Positions 13,801-25,257 of a DNA stretch of 64,000 nt are shown here, one piece after another. A program made the translations under genes and the position numbers. How positions within the stretch are numbered: the first letter of the stretch is position 1; every line of letters starts with the position of its first letter. The DNA comes from Spirodela intermedia (Eukaryota > Streptophyta > Magnoliopsida > Alismatales > Araceae): the NCBI GenBank assembly GCA_902729315.2, contig LR746265.1, positions 6,118,892 through 6,182,891 on the forward strand, written 5' to 3'. Below the pieces are notes generated by a model, which saw only the letters and a program-made list of their open reading frames with translations, was not told the DNA's origin and ran no database searches.

Positions 13801-16800
13801 TACCAGATATTCTTGGCAGATGGGTCTGACATGAGCTCTTTGTTATGGTTAGGCTGGCCCACAACATTGTACCTTAAAAAAGTTTCGCCGTTAAAAATTC
13901 ACTCTTTGTATGGGTCTCTCGTACATATGCTGTGAATTATCAGGCTTTTTAGACCAAGCAGAGACTAGTCGCCTTTTGTCTTTGTTGCCAATGCAATGGT
14001 TCAGGCCTTTAGGGGGGACTGGCTATGAAGATAGTACACATGCATACTGTAACATTGGGAAAGAGTTTTTAGTGGCAAGGGCACTGGGATGAGATGTCGA
14101 CATGCTTCTGCTTTAGTGGCAGAGGCATTGTTCATCTTATTGGAAATCATGAAATGTAACTTCAAGTTATTGTAGGAGATACACATTTCATTAATTCTCT
14201 GAAGTATCGCTGTCCTTTCCCTATGATCGACATTGTCTTGACTCAGGATATCTGCTAATAAGAAAGCGATTGCCCTTTATAGCTGGAGACATTTTCATTT
14301 TGTCCTAAACTCAGGAGGGATTGGGCTGAGGATGTGGGATCTTCAGGTTAGTATCGATGCACCTAGATGGGGGAGTGGCTCCCCTACTGTCTTAATATCG
14401 TCCTTCTATCAGAAATGTGAGGCAGAAAGTTAAAATTTCAGCCGAACTTCCTAGCTTTCTTGCTTGGTTGCCTATGTGGAACGTGCAACATTTATAAAAG
14501 TAGATATCATGTTTTGGAGATAAAACATTGGACAGTTGTTTCTTGTGACTTGCTGGTTAGCCAGGATTTGTGTTGACATATTGTCATCTTTTGGGCATCA
14601 GAACAAGATATTTCACTCGGTAGTGTGTGCATGCATTTTCCATTTTTTTGGAAGAAAAAATAATGTTTTATTGTTATTATGGTTTGCAGGCATCCTCCAT
14701 AATTGGCACAGATTGATTGAACAAGAATAAAATGCATAAAAATTAGGTGTATATTTTTTTTGTAATACTTGTTCAACTGGCTTCAACACATGTTAGTCCT
14801 CTCTCTTCGACTCATCTATGTTAGTTCCCTGTTACAGAAGCTAGCAGATATCCTTTGGGCCATACTTTTGCCTCTCCCACTGAGTAACAGACTTCCTATG
14901 CTAGCTATGATGGAAAATTTATAATGAATTTTGTATTCTTATAATAGTTCTTATCTTATTCTAAACTGTAATCCACTAACAGGGAACCAGCGTCAATGGG
15001 CCAAGAGAACCGTGGCATGATTTGCATAGTAAGATTGAGGGTTCTGCAGCTTATGATGTTCTGAAAAATTTTGAGGAGCGTTGGATGAAGGCCTCAAAAC
15101 CGCACGGAATAAAAAAATTAAAGAGGTCTGATGATGCTTTGCTTCTAATTGGTAGAATCCCTGACATCATTGGCATAGATGATTCTGTGTGTCGCAGGGA
15201 CAATGATCCAGAGACTTGGCATGTCCAGGTATTCACATCCAAAATCTAAGTCAATTTTGAGCGCATTTGTTTGACATTTATGAATCTATCGGGGAAAAGA
15301 GGGGATCATTGGAAGTTGTGAGTTTAAATGTTAATTTTCTAAAACTCGTTATGGTTTTCACCAGTATGGCTGCCAATTTTTGCAGATTTTTCGTTCAATT
15401 GATTCGAATTCGGTAAAAGGTTTTCCTAAGGATCCAAAGGAGGCAACTGGCAAGGCAAGGAAATGACTTTGATTCGCTGATATTTTTTTATTTGGAAATA
15501 TTGTTCATTTTCTAATTGGAGACCTGGTTACAATGATTTTGCCTGCAACAGAATCTTGTATGCGGAAAGAATGTACTAATTGACATGAGCATACATACAG
15601 CTTATGTGACAGCTATCCGAGCTGCCCAGCACTTTGTATATATTGAGAATCAGTATTTTCTTGGTTCGTCTTATAACTGGGCATCATACAGAGAGTATGG
15701 TACGTATCAATATTTTTTCCATAATTGCATTAATTATATAATACAACTATCTTGAAATTAACGAATAAATTATGTTGATGGAGCAGCTCTATGAATATGT
15801 GCGTGTTTAAATATTTATGCTGGTGCCTCGTTTCATATTAAGCGGTATGCGACCATCACATTAATCTTACCCCTCTGTAATCTCCAACCAGTGGTTTTGT
15901 TGAGAAAACTTTCTACTCTATTTTTAGTATAACTTCTGAAGTCATCATGGAGAAGCAAATCCTTCAAGATTTTAGTTTTTTGGTCACGGTTTATTTTTCT
16001 GATAATGACAATAGGATGTATTTTGAATGCAACATGAAAATTCAAAGCCATTTGGTCCTTTGGTTGGCGGTCGGTCCTTTTGCACCATTTTCATTTTCGA
16101 CCCTGGATTCAATATGGGAATTCTTGGTTTTCATTACTTTGAATAGTGTTTTTAATTGTGAATAAAATTAGTGGAAAGGATCTCAGTTTCTCTTAATTAT
16201 AACATGCTTCGAAGACCTAGGTCCACCAATCAAAGTTTCCCTTTGATTTTCTATGTTTTCCAGTTTCTACTGTGCATCCTAATCTTTCATGTTGGACTGG
16301 AAATGATGTGTAGGCAGGTTTTCTGGTTTCTGGATCCACTTTTCCTTTTCCCCATGTTTTTCATAATTCAGTAAAATAAAGGTTGTGTACAAGTGACCTA
16401 CTCTTCTGTTTATGTTTATGTTTCTGCTATTAATAAGATCTGGTTTTGAGCTCCCCTACAGAAAAATGGGATAAACAAGCTTAGTGTGAGATTCCCCCCC
16501 TCTGAAACTGTTGAATTGGATCTCAGTTGTCTTGGTTCCACTCACCAAAAGAAGGCGCCTGGTTCTTCATGTAGCATAATATTTGTATTCTTCCTGTGTC
16601 TCTTTCAGAGGCCTGTGGTGTTATATATATAATGGTTTTTTTCAATCTCAAGAGTTGTAATACGTTCTGTTATCTGATAGGCGCTAATAATTTGATACCC
16701 ATGGAAATCGCGCTCAAGATTGCCAAGAAAATCAAGGCAAATGAGAGATTTTCTGCTTATATTGTTATTCCCATGTGGCCGGAAGGCGACCCCAAAAGTC

Positions 16801-17611
16801 TGCCTATGCAAAGAATACTTTGTTGGCAGGTATGATTAAACTGTTACCAAAAGAAGATGATTTCTATTAGATCTTATCAGCTTTCTCTGAACTTCACCTA
16901 GTAGTAATCTTCTCTTAGTCATGTTGAATAGTCTGACAATTGAAACTACAGTCGGACATGGTAAATGGATTCAGCTTTTATAACAAGTGTACAGTCGGAC
17001 ACAATCATGTTTGTATAGTCGGACATCCAGTTTTTATTGCATTGTTCTCCTACTAAATGGATTAAGCAATATTCTTATGATTAGTCTTCACCATCCGAAT
17101 TGGGAAACAATGATACATATATTAATCCATGCTGTTTGGCTGATTTTTCTCTTAGGAAGAATTTCTGAGGCTTACACTTTTTTCAAAATTTTATGCATTT
17201 ACATGCTCTCACTCCAGATATTTTACTCAGCATCGGATTTTCTTTGTATCCTTCCAATACATCGCTTATCAGCCATCTGCTAAAGTTGAATAATTTGTAT
17301 TACATGGGTGAATGCTTGAGCTCGTCTAGATTTGTATTGCGTGACTGATTAAATACTAGATTGGGTCGTGTATAATATAAGATCAAACGCTTATTTAGAT
17401 CAAGTTGGCATGTTTTGATGCCTACCAAAGTAAGAAGCCTAGAATTAACCATTCCAATATGCATATTAAGTAAAACGAAAATTTTGAGATGTTAGAAGGA
17501 TACTCACGAGATGGATCTTTTAAATTTCACAGAGATACCCCAAGTAATTTTGCCGTAAAGGAACACCTTCTTGGGTTAATTTGGACTTTGAAGATTTCTC
17601 AAAATCTGGTG

Positions 17612-17654
<43 letters not shown>

Positions 17655-19372
17655 TTGGGCACTAGGTCAAACCTTAGGCATCTATTTTGAAACTTCTGGG
17701 TACATTATTAAAGCGTCTAGCATCTTGGCAGGGATGTGGCTCACTTGACTTAGTAAATAACCCGAGGATAGATGAAAAGGGTGATGAGCTTATTTTTGTG
17801 AGATAGTAATAATTGAAAACTAAACACAAGCAACTATCACTCTTAAGAAACAAGATCTGTATTGTTGTTCAGAGTATTTTATTCTGTTCTTGCGAGAGGC
17901 TTTGTGGTTTACCAGGCACAGGATCTCTTCTGGGTTCCAAAAATTGCCAAGTTTCACTGCAGAAGCTATCCGTGGAGAGATAAGAGCCAGCTTAATCTAG
18001 GTAGATTATTCAGAAGCCTTACATAAAGAGATATCAGTGATTAGGAGGGTTGCTCAAACACAGAATTATCTGACTATTTATCTAACTGGGGAAATCAGAA
18101 CGATCAGAGTCATGGAAAAAGGAGGGGCCCTTAGTCAACTGCTCCAACCAGGATCATCCCTTTTCAATCCACACAGTCAAACCCAATTCGATGCTCCCAC
18201 GACTTGGGATCTTTCCTAAATGGGTTTCCCCTCTTTTCTTTTCTTTTTCGAAAGACATTAATCGGTGTTCATGATCCCTTTGAAATATCATGTGAAGAAT
18301 GCTACCTTCTGAATCTTCCTGTGCTGTTCATGCTTGTATTTTTGCTCTCCTGGTTAAGTGACGACTCCAGATATTTGTGGAAGATTTGACCTTTTCTATT
18401 GGATTTTTCTTCTTTATATCCGCCGGTTCACCTTCTTCTGTGGATCTTCCTCCTCCTCGGCGCAGAAAGAGACAATGCAAATGATGTACGAGACAATCTA
18501 TAAAGCACTGGTAGAAGCTGGGCTGGAGAATAGGTATTCACCTCAAGATTATCTGAACTTCTTTTGCCTTGGAAATCGCGAGGCAGCTGATGGGAACGAT
18601 ACCGACAGTCTCTCATCGCCAAATTCTCCCAATGTAATCATTTCTTTGCCTTCTACCCCCTCTTTTCTCTGCTGATTTTTGCTTCTATACCCATTTCTGG
18701 ACTGATGCTACCTTGTTAGATCACATTACCCAATTGGGAAAGCAGTGGATAGTTTCCCTTTCTGCATGTGATCACCGACCGAATAATGCCATCTTTCCAG
18801 GCCCTTTCTCGGAAAAGCCGGCGCTTCATGATTTACGTTCATTCCAAGGGGATGATCGTAGACGACGAGTACGTGATATTGGGCTCTGCAAACATCAACC
18901 AGCGCTCGTTGGAGGGCAGCAGGGACACAGAGATCGCCATGGGCGCGTACCAGCCGTACCACTCGTGGGCGGAGAAGCCGTCCGGCCCGCGCGGCCAGGT
19001 GGGGGTGCTCGTCATCGCTGCCCACAGCCTCAAGCTGCCCTGTTCTTCTAATCACTGCCCGTCTTGTTCTTGCCGCAGATCTACGGGTACAGAATGTCTC
19101 TCTGGGCAGAGCACCTAGGGTTCCTCGAGGAGGGCTTCGACCACCCAGAGTCCCTCGACTGCATGCGGCGCATCCGGGCTCTCGGAGAGATGAACTGGGC
19201 CCAGTTCTTCTCTGACCAGGTGACGGAGATGAGAGGGCACCTCCTCAAGTACCCCGTCGCAGTGGACCAAACCGGCAAGGTCAACCCCCTTCCGGACTGC
19301 AAAGAGTTCCCTGATGTGGGGGGGAAGATATGCGGGAACGTTGTGGGGCCCGTGGAGAATTTGACCACCTGA
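7877..19372 (+). CDS. PLDB: Phospholipase D beta (C2-PLD)
   Basis: Hydrolyses membrane phospholipids to phosphatidic acid; the beta class is Ca2+- and PIP2-dependent. Ten coding exons: 7877-9580, 11776-11892, 12587-12781, 14983-15228, 15386-15454, 15552-15699, 16681-16829, 18466-18633, 18801-18998, 19079-19372. They sum to 3,288 bp, 1,095 residues, close to Arabidopsis PLD beta (about 1,083). Residues 1-270 are a Pro/Tyr/Ser-rich extension typical of the beta class. A C2 domain runs from about 276 to 435 ([30 protein letters not shown]). HKD motif 1 is [10 protein letters not shown] (H616, K618, D623). HKD motif 2 is [18 protein letters not shown] (H946, K948, D953). [12 protein letters not shown] and [13 protein letters not shown] are also present. 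Intron 5 begins with GC instead of GT. Introns 1 and 7 are long (2.2 and 1.6 kb). Confidence 0.97.
9581..11775 (+). other. PLD beta intron 1 (2.2 kb)
   Basis: Bounded by the donor GTAAGG and the acceptor TTTATAG. The exons on either side join [13 protein letters not shown] to [15 protein letters not shown], which is continuous in the family. A 78-codon minus-strand open frame at 10587-10823 has fairly normal amino-acid composition but no recognised similarity. The rest is AT-rich. Confidence 0.7.
9998..10146 (+). repeat. Imperfect local duplication in PLD beta intron 1
   Basis: The block CTATATTTGATTTCATAATTTT, flanked by TCACATTCATAGTTT and GTGACTAGTGCAATCCTTTTTT, occurs twice within about 150 bp. 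It looks like a nested local duplication of AT-rich intron sequence with no coding content. Confidence 0.6.
15455..15551 (+). other. GC-AG intron (PLD beta intron 5)
   Basis: The upstream exon ends in GGCAAG and the intron opens GCAAGG; no usable GT lies nearby. The acceptor is CAACAG. Splicing here gives [19 protein letters not shown], which matches the uninterrupted family sequence, so the non-canonical donor is well supported. Confidence 0.85.
17614..17651. repeat. (AT)n microsatellite in PLD beta intron 7
   Basis: A nearly pure AT dinucleotide run of about 19 units in the 1.6-kb intron between the exons ending at 16829 and starting at 18466. Confidence 0.9.
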
Positions 19373-19436
19373 TTCTTGCCCCCCTGATGCGGTGAAATCT
19401 TGTGGCTCTTTGCAGCTTGTGTTCCTAGACCCTCTG

Positions 19437-19499
19437 AGGTCAACGCTTATGTACTTAAACGAGAGGTCAACGCTTATGTACTTAAACGAGAGGTCAACG
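19437..19499 (+). repeat. 27-bp tandem duplication carrying W-boxes
   Basis: A 27-bp unit beginning AGGTCAACGCTTATG is present twice exactly (19437-19463 and 19464-19490), with nine more bases of a third copy. Each copy starts with GGTCAA, the reverse complement of the W-box TTGACC. The array lies 65-127 bp after the PLD beta stop, so probably in its 3' UTR, and about 350-410 bp upstream of the next gene's start codon. Confidence 0.85.
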
Positions 19500-19622
19500 T
19501 GGTTGTCCGTGATTTTTTGTAGTAATATTATTAGGATTTGTTTGACCATCTGTTTCTTGCCTTTTCCTTTGACTTGGGCCGAGGCTTGGTAAGAGATTTC
19601 CTAAATGGACTGGATAGCGGTA

Positions 19623-19700
19623 GGCCCGTTAATCTTATTCTCAGTACCTGCCCGGATACCATGGGCCCAATGGGTCTTTTCGGGCTCGGCCCGTTTTGGA
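19623..19700 (+). promoter_or_regulatory. Site II-like elements upstream of the 2OG oxygenase gene
   Basis: A palindromic TGGGCCCA (19662-19669) and nearby GGCCCG/CGGGC motifs lie about 150-225 bp before the start codon at 19848. TGGGCC/T (site II) motifs are known TCP-binding elements in plant housekeeping promoters. This is motif evidence only. Confidence 0.35.
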
Positions 19701-19847
19701 GCTCATCTGGACTTTTTCATAGACGTCCCCATGTTTGGGGATATAAAGATATTGTTTTCTGGTCGGAGGACTTATTTGAAAAGATTGTGGACATGTAGAG
19801 GGGCGAGTGGGGGGTGCCAATTCCCTTCTCAGCTGAGGAGAGACAAG

Positions 19848-22085
19848 ATGGCCGCCGCGATGGTGGAAGGAGGAGATGGACAGCGGAGGACGAAGAAGAA
19901 GAAGCTGGCGGCAGGAGAGGCTTCGGTGGGGGGAGGCCGGTGGCCTCTCGTCAGACCCAAGCTGGATCTCCAGATCACCCGTCTGAAGGGCGACGATCTT
20001 TTTACGGTGCGTACCGCCTCCTTTGTTTCCTCTTCGGTGCTCTACCCTCCCCGATCGTTTAGAGGATGGGGAAGAGCACGAAGAAATTCCGTGAACCGGA
20101 GGACTTTGAAGATCCGTCTCGTCCACGCTTTTCTCGTGATTCAGCTCCGAAATTCGTTTGCTTCGAGAGATATTGCATCTTTGTGGAAACTTGATATTAT
20201 TTGTTTATATCGTGGGAAAATGGATTGTTGACTGGGATCAGACGGGGCGAGGGAAATTATGCTTCTGTGTGGCTTCCGATCCTCTTTCACAAAGGAAAGG
20301 AAGATTTATGAGGTGTGGTTCGCGATGATGGCCTTGAACATCCTCTCTTGCATGATTCAAAACAAAGTTGTATTGGATCCTCCATTTGTAGGAGGATAAT
20401 TCAAGAGCTTCTTTCCGAGGTGGACTCTGATCTATGCTTGTGTTCAGTTGTACTCCATGTCCGTCAATCGAAGAAGACGCCAATCAATGGTTTTAACAGA
20501 GGACTGAAGATGCCATTTATGAGTTTCTAGAAGTAGATGAGGTAGTCCTCATGATCAAAATCACGACGGGGACTCTTAACAGTCTTCGTATATTTAAAGG
20601 ATTTCACCCTTTCGGCATCCTAGTGATTCATCTGTCATAGGTTTAGGACATTCCATTATTTCCGCACCTTATAGCTGTTCTCTTCCTGTGCATTCGTTTC
20701 TCATCACGGACATAATTGGGTGGCATCCCTTTACTTCCATCTTTCACCCTGAGTTTCTGATGGTTCTCACATTGCCTTCCGCCGTCATGCTCTCTTAACA
20801 GCCAGACTGCGGTTATGACATCTCCCAAAGAAGTTTTTTGAGATGCCATCCTCTCTCTCTCTCCCTCTCTCCCTCTCCCTCTCCTCTCCCTCTCCTCTCC
20901 CTCCCTCTCCCTCTCCCTCCCTCTCTCTCTCTCTCTCTCTCCCCCAGAAAATCTGCCCTGCATCTTTAATCCATGCTTCCATAAGTTAGCAGTAGTCGTT
21001 TTTTTATGCACTCAGACAACATAAAGTAGCGGGATATTTTTTATTGGTGCGTGAAGGATGGAGTAATACAGTTTTTGATTTAGACGTGGACTAGTCTCTC
21101 CTAGAACAGCGTAGAGAAGACTTTCTTTCGCAAAGAAATATGAACCTTAACAATTCTTTTCAACTTGGCCAGGAGATTTTCTCCAATAACTTTTTGAACT
21201 GATATACATTGTGGGGAGTTCAGGAGATATCCATTGTGTTCTTCTTTGACTCCTATTGTTGCCATTGTGATCAGTCAACTGGTCAGAGGGAAGAGTCAAC
21301 ATGAAGTTTATTTTACCTAAATCTTGAGTATACCTTTATCGCCGGTGCCTTTCTTATTTTATCAGCATTGAATGGGATTCTCAGTGGTGGGCTTCCCGGT
21401 TAAGATATTCAGGTACCAAACTATCTCACGCCACATGAGGTGAAAGGCTTCATTGAAGCTGCGGAGTCTTCTGGCTTCTCTCATCAAGGTAGCCTCGGCC
21501 CCGCTAGAGGAGAGGCCTACAGAGATAATGACCGCATATCTCTGAACGATCCTGAGCTTGCGAAGTGCATATGGGAGTCCGGGCTGGATAAAGTCTTCAG
21601 CAGTATCAAGCTTCAAGGCAGATCCGCCGTCGGGCTAAATCCCAATATCAGATTCTACAGGTTGGTTCCCAGAATAGTATCATCTTCCCTCGTATGTGGG
21701 TTGACTATCTTCCCTACTTGACCTTGCCTACTATGCCGAAAAACCGTTTTTATTCTTAATATTATTAATTTTTACATATACCCAGAACAGGGTCATCGTC
21801 CCTCGTCTGTGGGTTGACTTTTTTCTATCCTTGATCTTGCCTACTATGCTGAAAAACCTTTTTTATTCTTCTTATTATTATTTATTACAGATACCCAGAA
21901 TAGTATCATCATCCTTCGTTTGTGGGTTGACTATTTTCCATCCTTGACCTTGGCCACTACGCTGAAGAACCGTTTTTATTCTTATTATTTTATTTTTTTA
22001 CAGATACCCAGAATAGTATCATCATCCCTCGTTTTTGGGTTGACTAGTTTCCATCCTTGACCTTGGCTACGATGCCCATAAACTC

Positions 22086-22122
<37 letters not shown>

Positions 22123-22653
22123 TACGGATACCCAGAATAGTATCATCGTCCCTCGTTACCCAAAATCCGTTTTTATTATAAAAAAAAATTAAACTTCTGA
22201 TGATCTATCGGCCTTTCCTCTTCAGGTACAAGGTCGGGCAACGCTTCGGCCGGCACATCGACGAGAGCGTCGATCTCGGAAGGGGGAGGAAGACCCAGTA
22301 CACTCTGCTGATATATCTCAGCGGGCGGCGGGCGGCCCCTGGAGAGAGAAATGATCCACGGAGAGGCGGCGGCGATCCTTCTCCACCGTCGGCCCTCGTC
22401 GGCGGCGAGACCGTGTTCTACGATGATCGAAGAGGAACCGTAGCCGAGGTACCACTACTAATCCCTCATTCTCTCCTTCCTCTTGGGGCCTGACTCTCTC
22501 TCTCTCTCTCTCTCTCTTTCTGTGATTCAGGTGGCTCCGGCGGAGGGGATGGCGCTGGTTCACATCCATGGCGGCAGATGCATGCTGCACGAGGCTCGCG
22601 CCGTGGTGAAGGGCACCAAGTACATCCTCCGTTCGGACGTGGTGTTCGCCTGA
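19848..22653 (+). CDS. 2-oxoglutarate/Fe(II)-dependent oxygenase, prolyl-4-hydroxylase-like
   Basis: Four exons (19848-20006, 21413-21660, 22226-22448, 22531-22653) sum to 753 bp, 250 residues. The fold is a double-stranded beta-helix dioxygenase of the P4H-like family. The iron ligands visible are HID (H146, D148 in QRFGRHIDES) and H230 (in CMLHEARAVVKGTKY). The segment NPNIRFYRYKVGQ precedes the HxD, and GGETVFYDD is the core strand before the distal His. R243 in YILRSDV may bind the 2-oxoglutarate carboxylate. The N-terminus (KKKK stretch, about 35 residues) is basic and low-complexity. There is no signal peptide or membrane helix, so it is probably soluble and nuclear or cytosolic rather than a cell-wall P4H. 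The substrate cannot be inferred. Intron 2 carries a 113-bp tandem array. Confidence 0.85.
20852..20945. repeat. CT-rich low-complexity tract
   Basis: TCTCTC/CCCTCTC pyrimidine tract in intron 1 of the 2OG oxygenase gene. It is polypurine on the other strand, which creates spurious Glu/Arg open frames. Confidence 0.85.
21668..22185 (+). repeat. 113-bp tandem array in oxygenase intron 2
   Basis: Units begin CCCAGAATAGTATCATC at 21668, 21781, 21894, 22007 and 22131, so the period is 113 bp three times and then 124 bp, the last unit partial. Each unit contains CCCTCGT, GGGTTGACT, TCCTTGACCTTG and a TTATT-rich tail that ends in TTTACAG or a variant just before the next copy. The final spacing is lengthened by an ATT microsatellite (about 22090-22122). 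The first unit starts seven bases after the exon-2 donor. Confidence 0.9.
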
Positions 22654-23350
22654 GACCTCGCCGCGGCTCAGAGAATTCCCCCGCTCCCGCGTTTGCTTTG
22701 TGGGATTCTCCCCGTAGTCGTTGATTATGACGGAAACAGCGGTATTTACTTCCGGCTTTCGGGTTTGTGCTTGAAAGCCCAGAATCCACGCCGGCCCAAA
22801 AAAGCCCAATATATCTCTTCGTCCGTCAACGAGGGGGGTTCGACAAGCCGTTACGTTCGGAGATGGTATCCACGTCATCCATGCCACGCGTCGATGCATT
22901 GCCCCCCGGTCCCCACCGTGGCTTCAGTCCAGCTGGTAACGACTGCAGGCCCCACCGAGCATCTTTGCCTCCTGCTGAACTTTTTCCATTTCCTGTGTCT
23001 TTTCTAGAGATGGGGACCACCAGTGGGCCCCACTTTCCCTTCTCAATAATCGGGCCCGTGTGTCAGACAGATGGACAGGGCGAGGGGACTCCAGCGCGCT
23101 AGGTCCACGGGCGTGTTGACCAAGCAGGGGATTCTCACGTGCACACGTGCCGAGGAGGGGGGCGAGCGGAAGAAACCAAAAAAGAGAGAACTTTCGCCGT
23201 CTACTGCGCTGCTGCAAGGCTGGCTTGCGCTGAAGAAACAAATCTGAAGGAAGAAGAAGAAACTCGAGAAGATCGAAGAGGAAGAAGAAGAAGAAGATGA
23301 TGATGATGATGATGATGAGAGATGGTGGGGGGAGGTGGAGGGGAGAGCTA
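22654..23350. other. Convergent intergenic region
   Basis: Lies between the stop of the 2OG oxygenase gene (plus) and the stop of the TCP gene (minus), and must hold both 3' UTRs. It contains two perfect class I TCP sites (22948-22955 and the palindromic 23023-23033). A GAA/GAT trinucleotide run at 23257-23318 abuts the TCP stop. No gene was seen. Confidence 0.6.
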
Positions 23351-24631
23351 CTATTCGGGTTCTGGGGTCGAGGAGGAGAGAGAGTCGTGGGAGTCGTCTT
23401 GCTCCGGCTCCTGCGCCTGTCCTGGCTCTTGCAGTTCTTCACTGTGCTGCTGCTGCTGCTGGTGATGGTGATGGTAGTGATGATGGAGGGGGTAGCGGTT
23501 GCTGTTGGCTGTTGTGCTTGCAGCGGCGGCGCCGGTGGGAGCAGAGGGGGAGTCGCCCAGGAACTGCAGCTCCTTGGCAGCGCCGTGAGGACCGTCGCCG
23601 CCCGCTGGTGGGGCCGCTGTTGCAGAGGCGGCGGCGGTGGCTGCCGCCGCCTCCGCCGTGTAGCTGCCCACTGAGACTGGGGAGGGAGAGTGAACTTCCA
23701 CCGGCGCAGCGAGGTTCAGCCCGGGGACGGCGGAGAACACGGCGGTGGGTATCGGGCGAGAGGCGGCGATGTTCATGATCTGCGGGCCCCCGGGGAATGT
23801 CCATATCTGCGGCTGCTGGTTCCCCGGTCCCCCCGCCGCCCCCGCTCCCCCAGTGGCCATGGCCGGTGAAGGTGGCAGCATCCACAGCGTGCCTTGGGTG
23901 ATCACCCTCCCACCGCCGCTCAGTGCCCACACCGGCACCAGCCCCTGCCCCGCCGCTGCCGTCCCGATCGGCGCCAAGCCCGACGACATGGTCACCTGCT
24001 GCTGCTGCTGGTCCTGCTGCTGCTGCGGCGGCGGCGGCGGCGGCGAAGTCTGGAAGTAGCCGGAGGAGTTGCTACTGATGGGCTGGGACTGCTGCAGTGG
24101 CTGCGGCTGGAGCTTCTTCCTCCTCTTGCGGGCGGCGGAGTCGTCGCCGTCGCCGTCGCCGGCGGCGGCAGCGAGGGAGGAAGGGGACTGGGTGGGAACC
24201 TTGAGAGTGCCCCCCACAGAGACGGCGATAGCGGGCACTGTGCCCGTGCCGGTGGCGGCGATGATGGCGGGCTCCGCGTGCTCCAGGAGCCACCGGATGG
24301 TCTCCCCGTCGGACTTGTGGCCGAGCTCGCGGGTCAGCTGGAAGATCCTGGCGGCGCAGGTCGCCGGCATACGAATCCTCCGCCCCCTCCCCTCCACCTT
24401 CGTGTGCCGGTCCTTTGTCCTCGCCGCCGCTGCCGCCACCACACCGGAAGCCGCCCTCCGCACCACCACCGCCGTCGCCATGGCCTCCGTCTCCCGCTCT
24501 TCCATCTGCGGGGGCTCCGCCTTGGGAAATATCATATGCTGCACAGCGGCCGCGCCGCCGCCGCCGGCCCCCATGCGGAGGTCTGTTCCTCGGTCCTCTT
24601 CCTCCTCGAGGCCCTTCTTTTGATTCTCCAT
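23351..24631 (-). CDS. Class I TCP transcription factor (TCP8/TCP22-like)
   Basis: Single-exon gene of 426 residues from the Met at 24631 (MENQKKG); an in-frame Met eight codons upstream (24655) is a less typical start. The TCP basic-helix-loop-helix domain spans about 73-127: [17 protein letters not shown], then [20 protein letters not shown] and [15 protein letters not shown]. The basic region lacks the extra residues of class II, and the helix I Cys (ATCAAR) is the conserved class I cysteine. [20 protein letters not shown] follows, and C-terminal [15 protein letters not shown] and LWMLPP blocks recall the TCP8/22/23 group. The C-terminus is rich in Gln, Pro, Ala and His homopolymers encoded by trinucleotide runs. 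It is strongly GC-rich compared with its neighbours. TCPs of this class control growth and defence gene promoters in the nucleus. Confidence 0.95.
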   Translation of the reverse strand: MENQKKGLEEEEDRGTDLRMGAGGGGAAAVQHMIFPKAEPPQMEERETEAMATAVVVRRAASGVVAAAAARTKDRHTKVEGRGRRIRMPATCAARIFQLTRELGHKSDGETIRWLLEHAEPAIIAATGTGTVPAIAVSVGGTLKVPTQSPSSLAAAAGDGDGDDSAARKRRKKLQPQPLQQSQPISSNSSGYFQTSPPPPPPQQQQDQQQQQVTMSSGLAPIGTAAAGQGLVPVWALSGGGRVITQGTLWMLPPSPAMATGGAGAAGGPGNQQPQIWTFPGGPQIMNIAASRPIPTAVFSAVPGLNLAAPVEVHSPSPVSVGSYTAEAAAATAAASATAAPPAGGDGPHGAAKELQFLGDSPSAPTGAAAASTTANSNRYPLHHHYHHHHQQQQQHSEELQEPGQAQEPEQDDSHDSLSSSTPEPE

Positions 24632-24704
24632 GGCCCCCGCCACCACCCCCCACACTGAACCAGTAGCAGACCGAGCTGCTGAGGAAGGAGGAGGTGGTGG
24701 GTCA

Positions 24705-24705
24705 C

Positions 24706-24768
<63 letters not shown>

Positions 24769-24772
24769 GAGC
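24705..24772. repeat. (GA)n tract in the TCP gene leader or promoter
   Basis: A nearly pure GA run of over 25 units, 75-140 bp upstream of the TCP start codon. GA repeats in plant promoters are known targets of BBR/BPC GAGA-binding proteins, so this may be regulatory as well as a microsatellite. Confidence 0.85.
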
Positions 24773-25041
24773 GGGAAAGAGAGGGGAGTGGTAGAGAGAG
24801 AAATCTTTTCAACTGCGAGAATGGTCGGCGGGGTGGGGATGTGGGACGTGCGTGCATCTGTCGTTTGCCGTGCCCTTCAAAAAGCCCCCGTCTTGCCCCT
24901 CTTTCCCTCCCCCTCCTCCTCCTCCCTCCGTTAGAAAGACAACATTTTCAGAAGAACCCGGAAAAAAAAAAGAAGAAGAGCGATTGGCTACACAGAGAGA
25001 GCGACTACAGAGCGAGAGAGAGAGTGGGTGTGGGGGGACTA

Positions 25042-25049
25042 AAACCCTA
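25042..25049 (+). promoter_or_regulatory. Telo-box upstream of the TCP gene
   Basis: Exact AAACCCTA, about 410 bp upstream of the TCP start codon. A single copy may be chance. Confidence 0.3.
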
Positions 25050-25257
25050 GAAAGGGCGATGGGGGCCCGCCAATTTCCTTGGGTTCGTGCTGGGTAGGGA
25101 CCACCGGGGCCACCGGTGGCTCGAATTCGGATAACCATCATTAATCGGCCACCCCCACAATTCTCTTCTACCGAGGTGTTGGGGCGATCGGACGGCCAGG
25201 ACCACACCACCTCGCCCGATTTGGTCGATCCCACCGAACGCCGCAGTTATGCTTGGG

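Noticed and set aside
20643-21011. Glu/Arg-repeat frame on the minus strand
   Set aside because: Translation of a CT/GA microsatellite inside an oxygenase intron.
23894-24658. 254-codon plus-strand frame opposite the TCP gene
   Set aside because: It is rich in Arg, Gly, Leu and Pro runs produced by trinucleotide repeats of the TCP coding strand; there is no domain.
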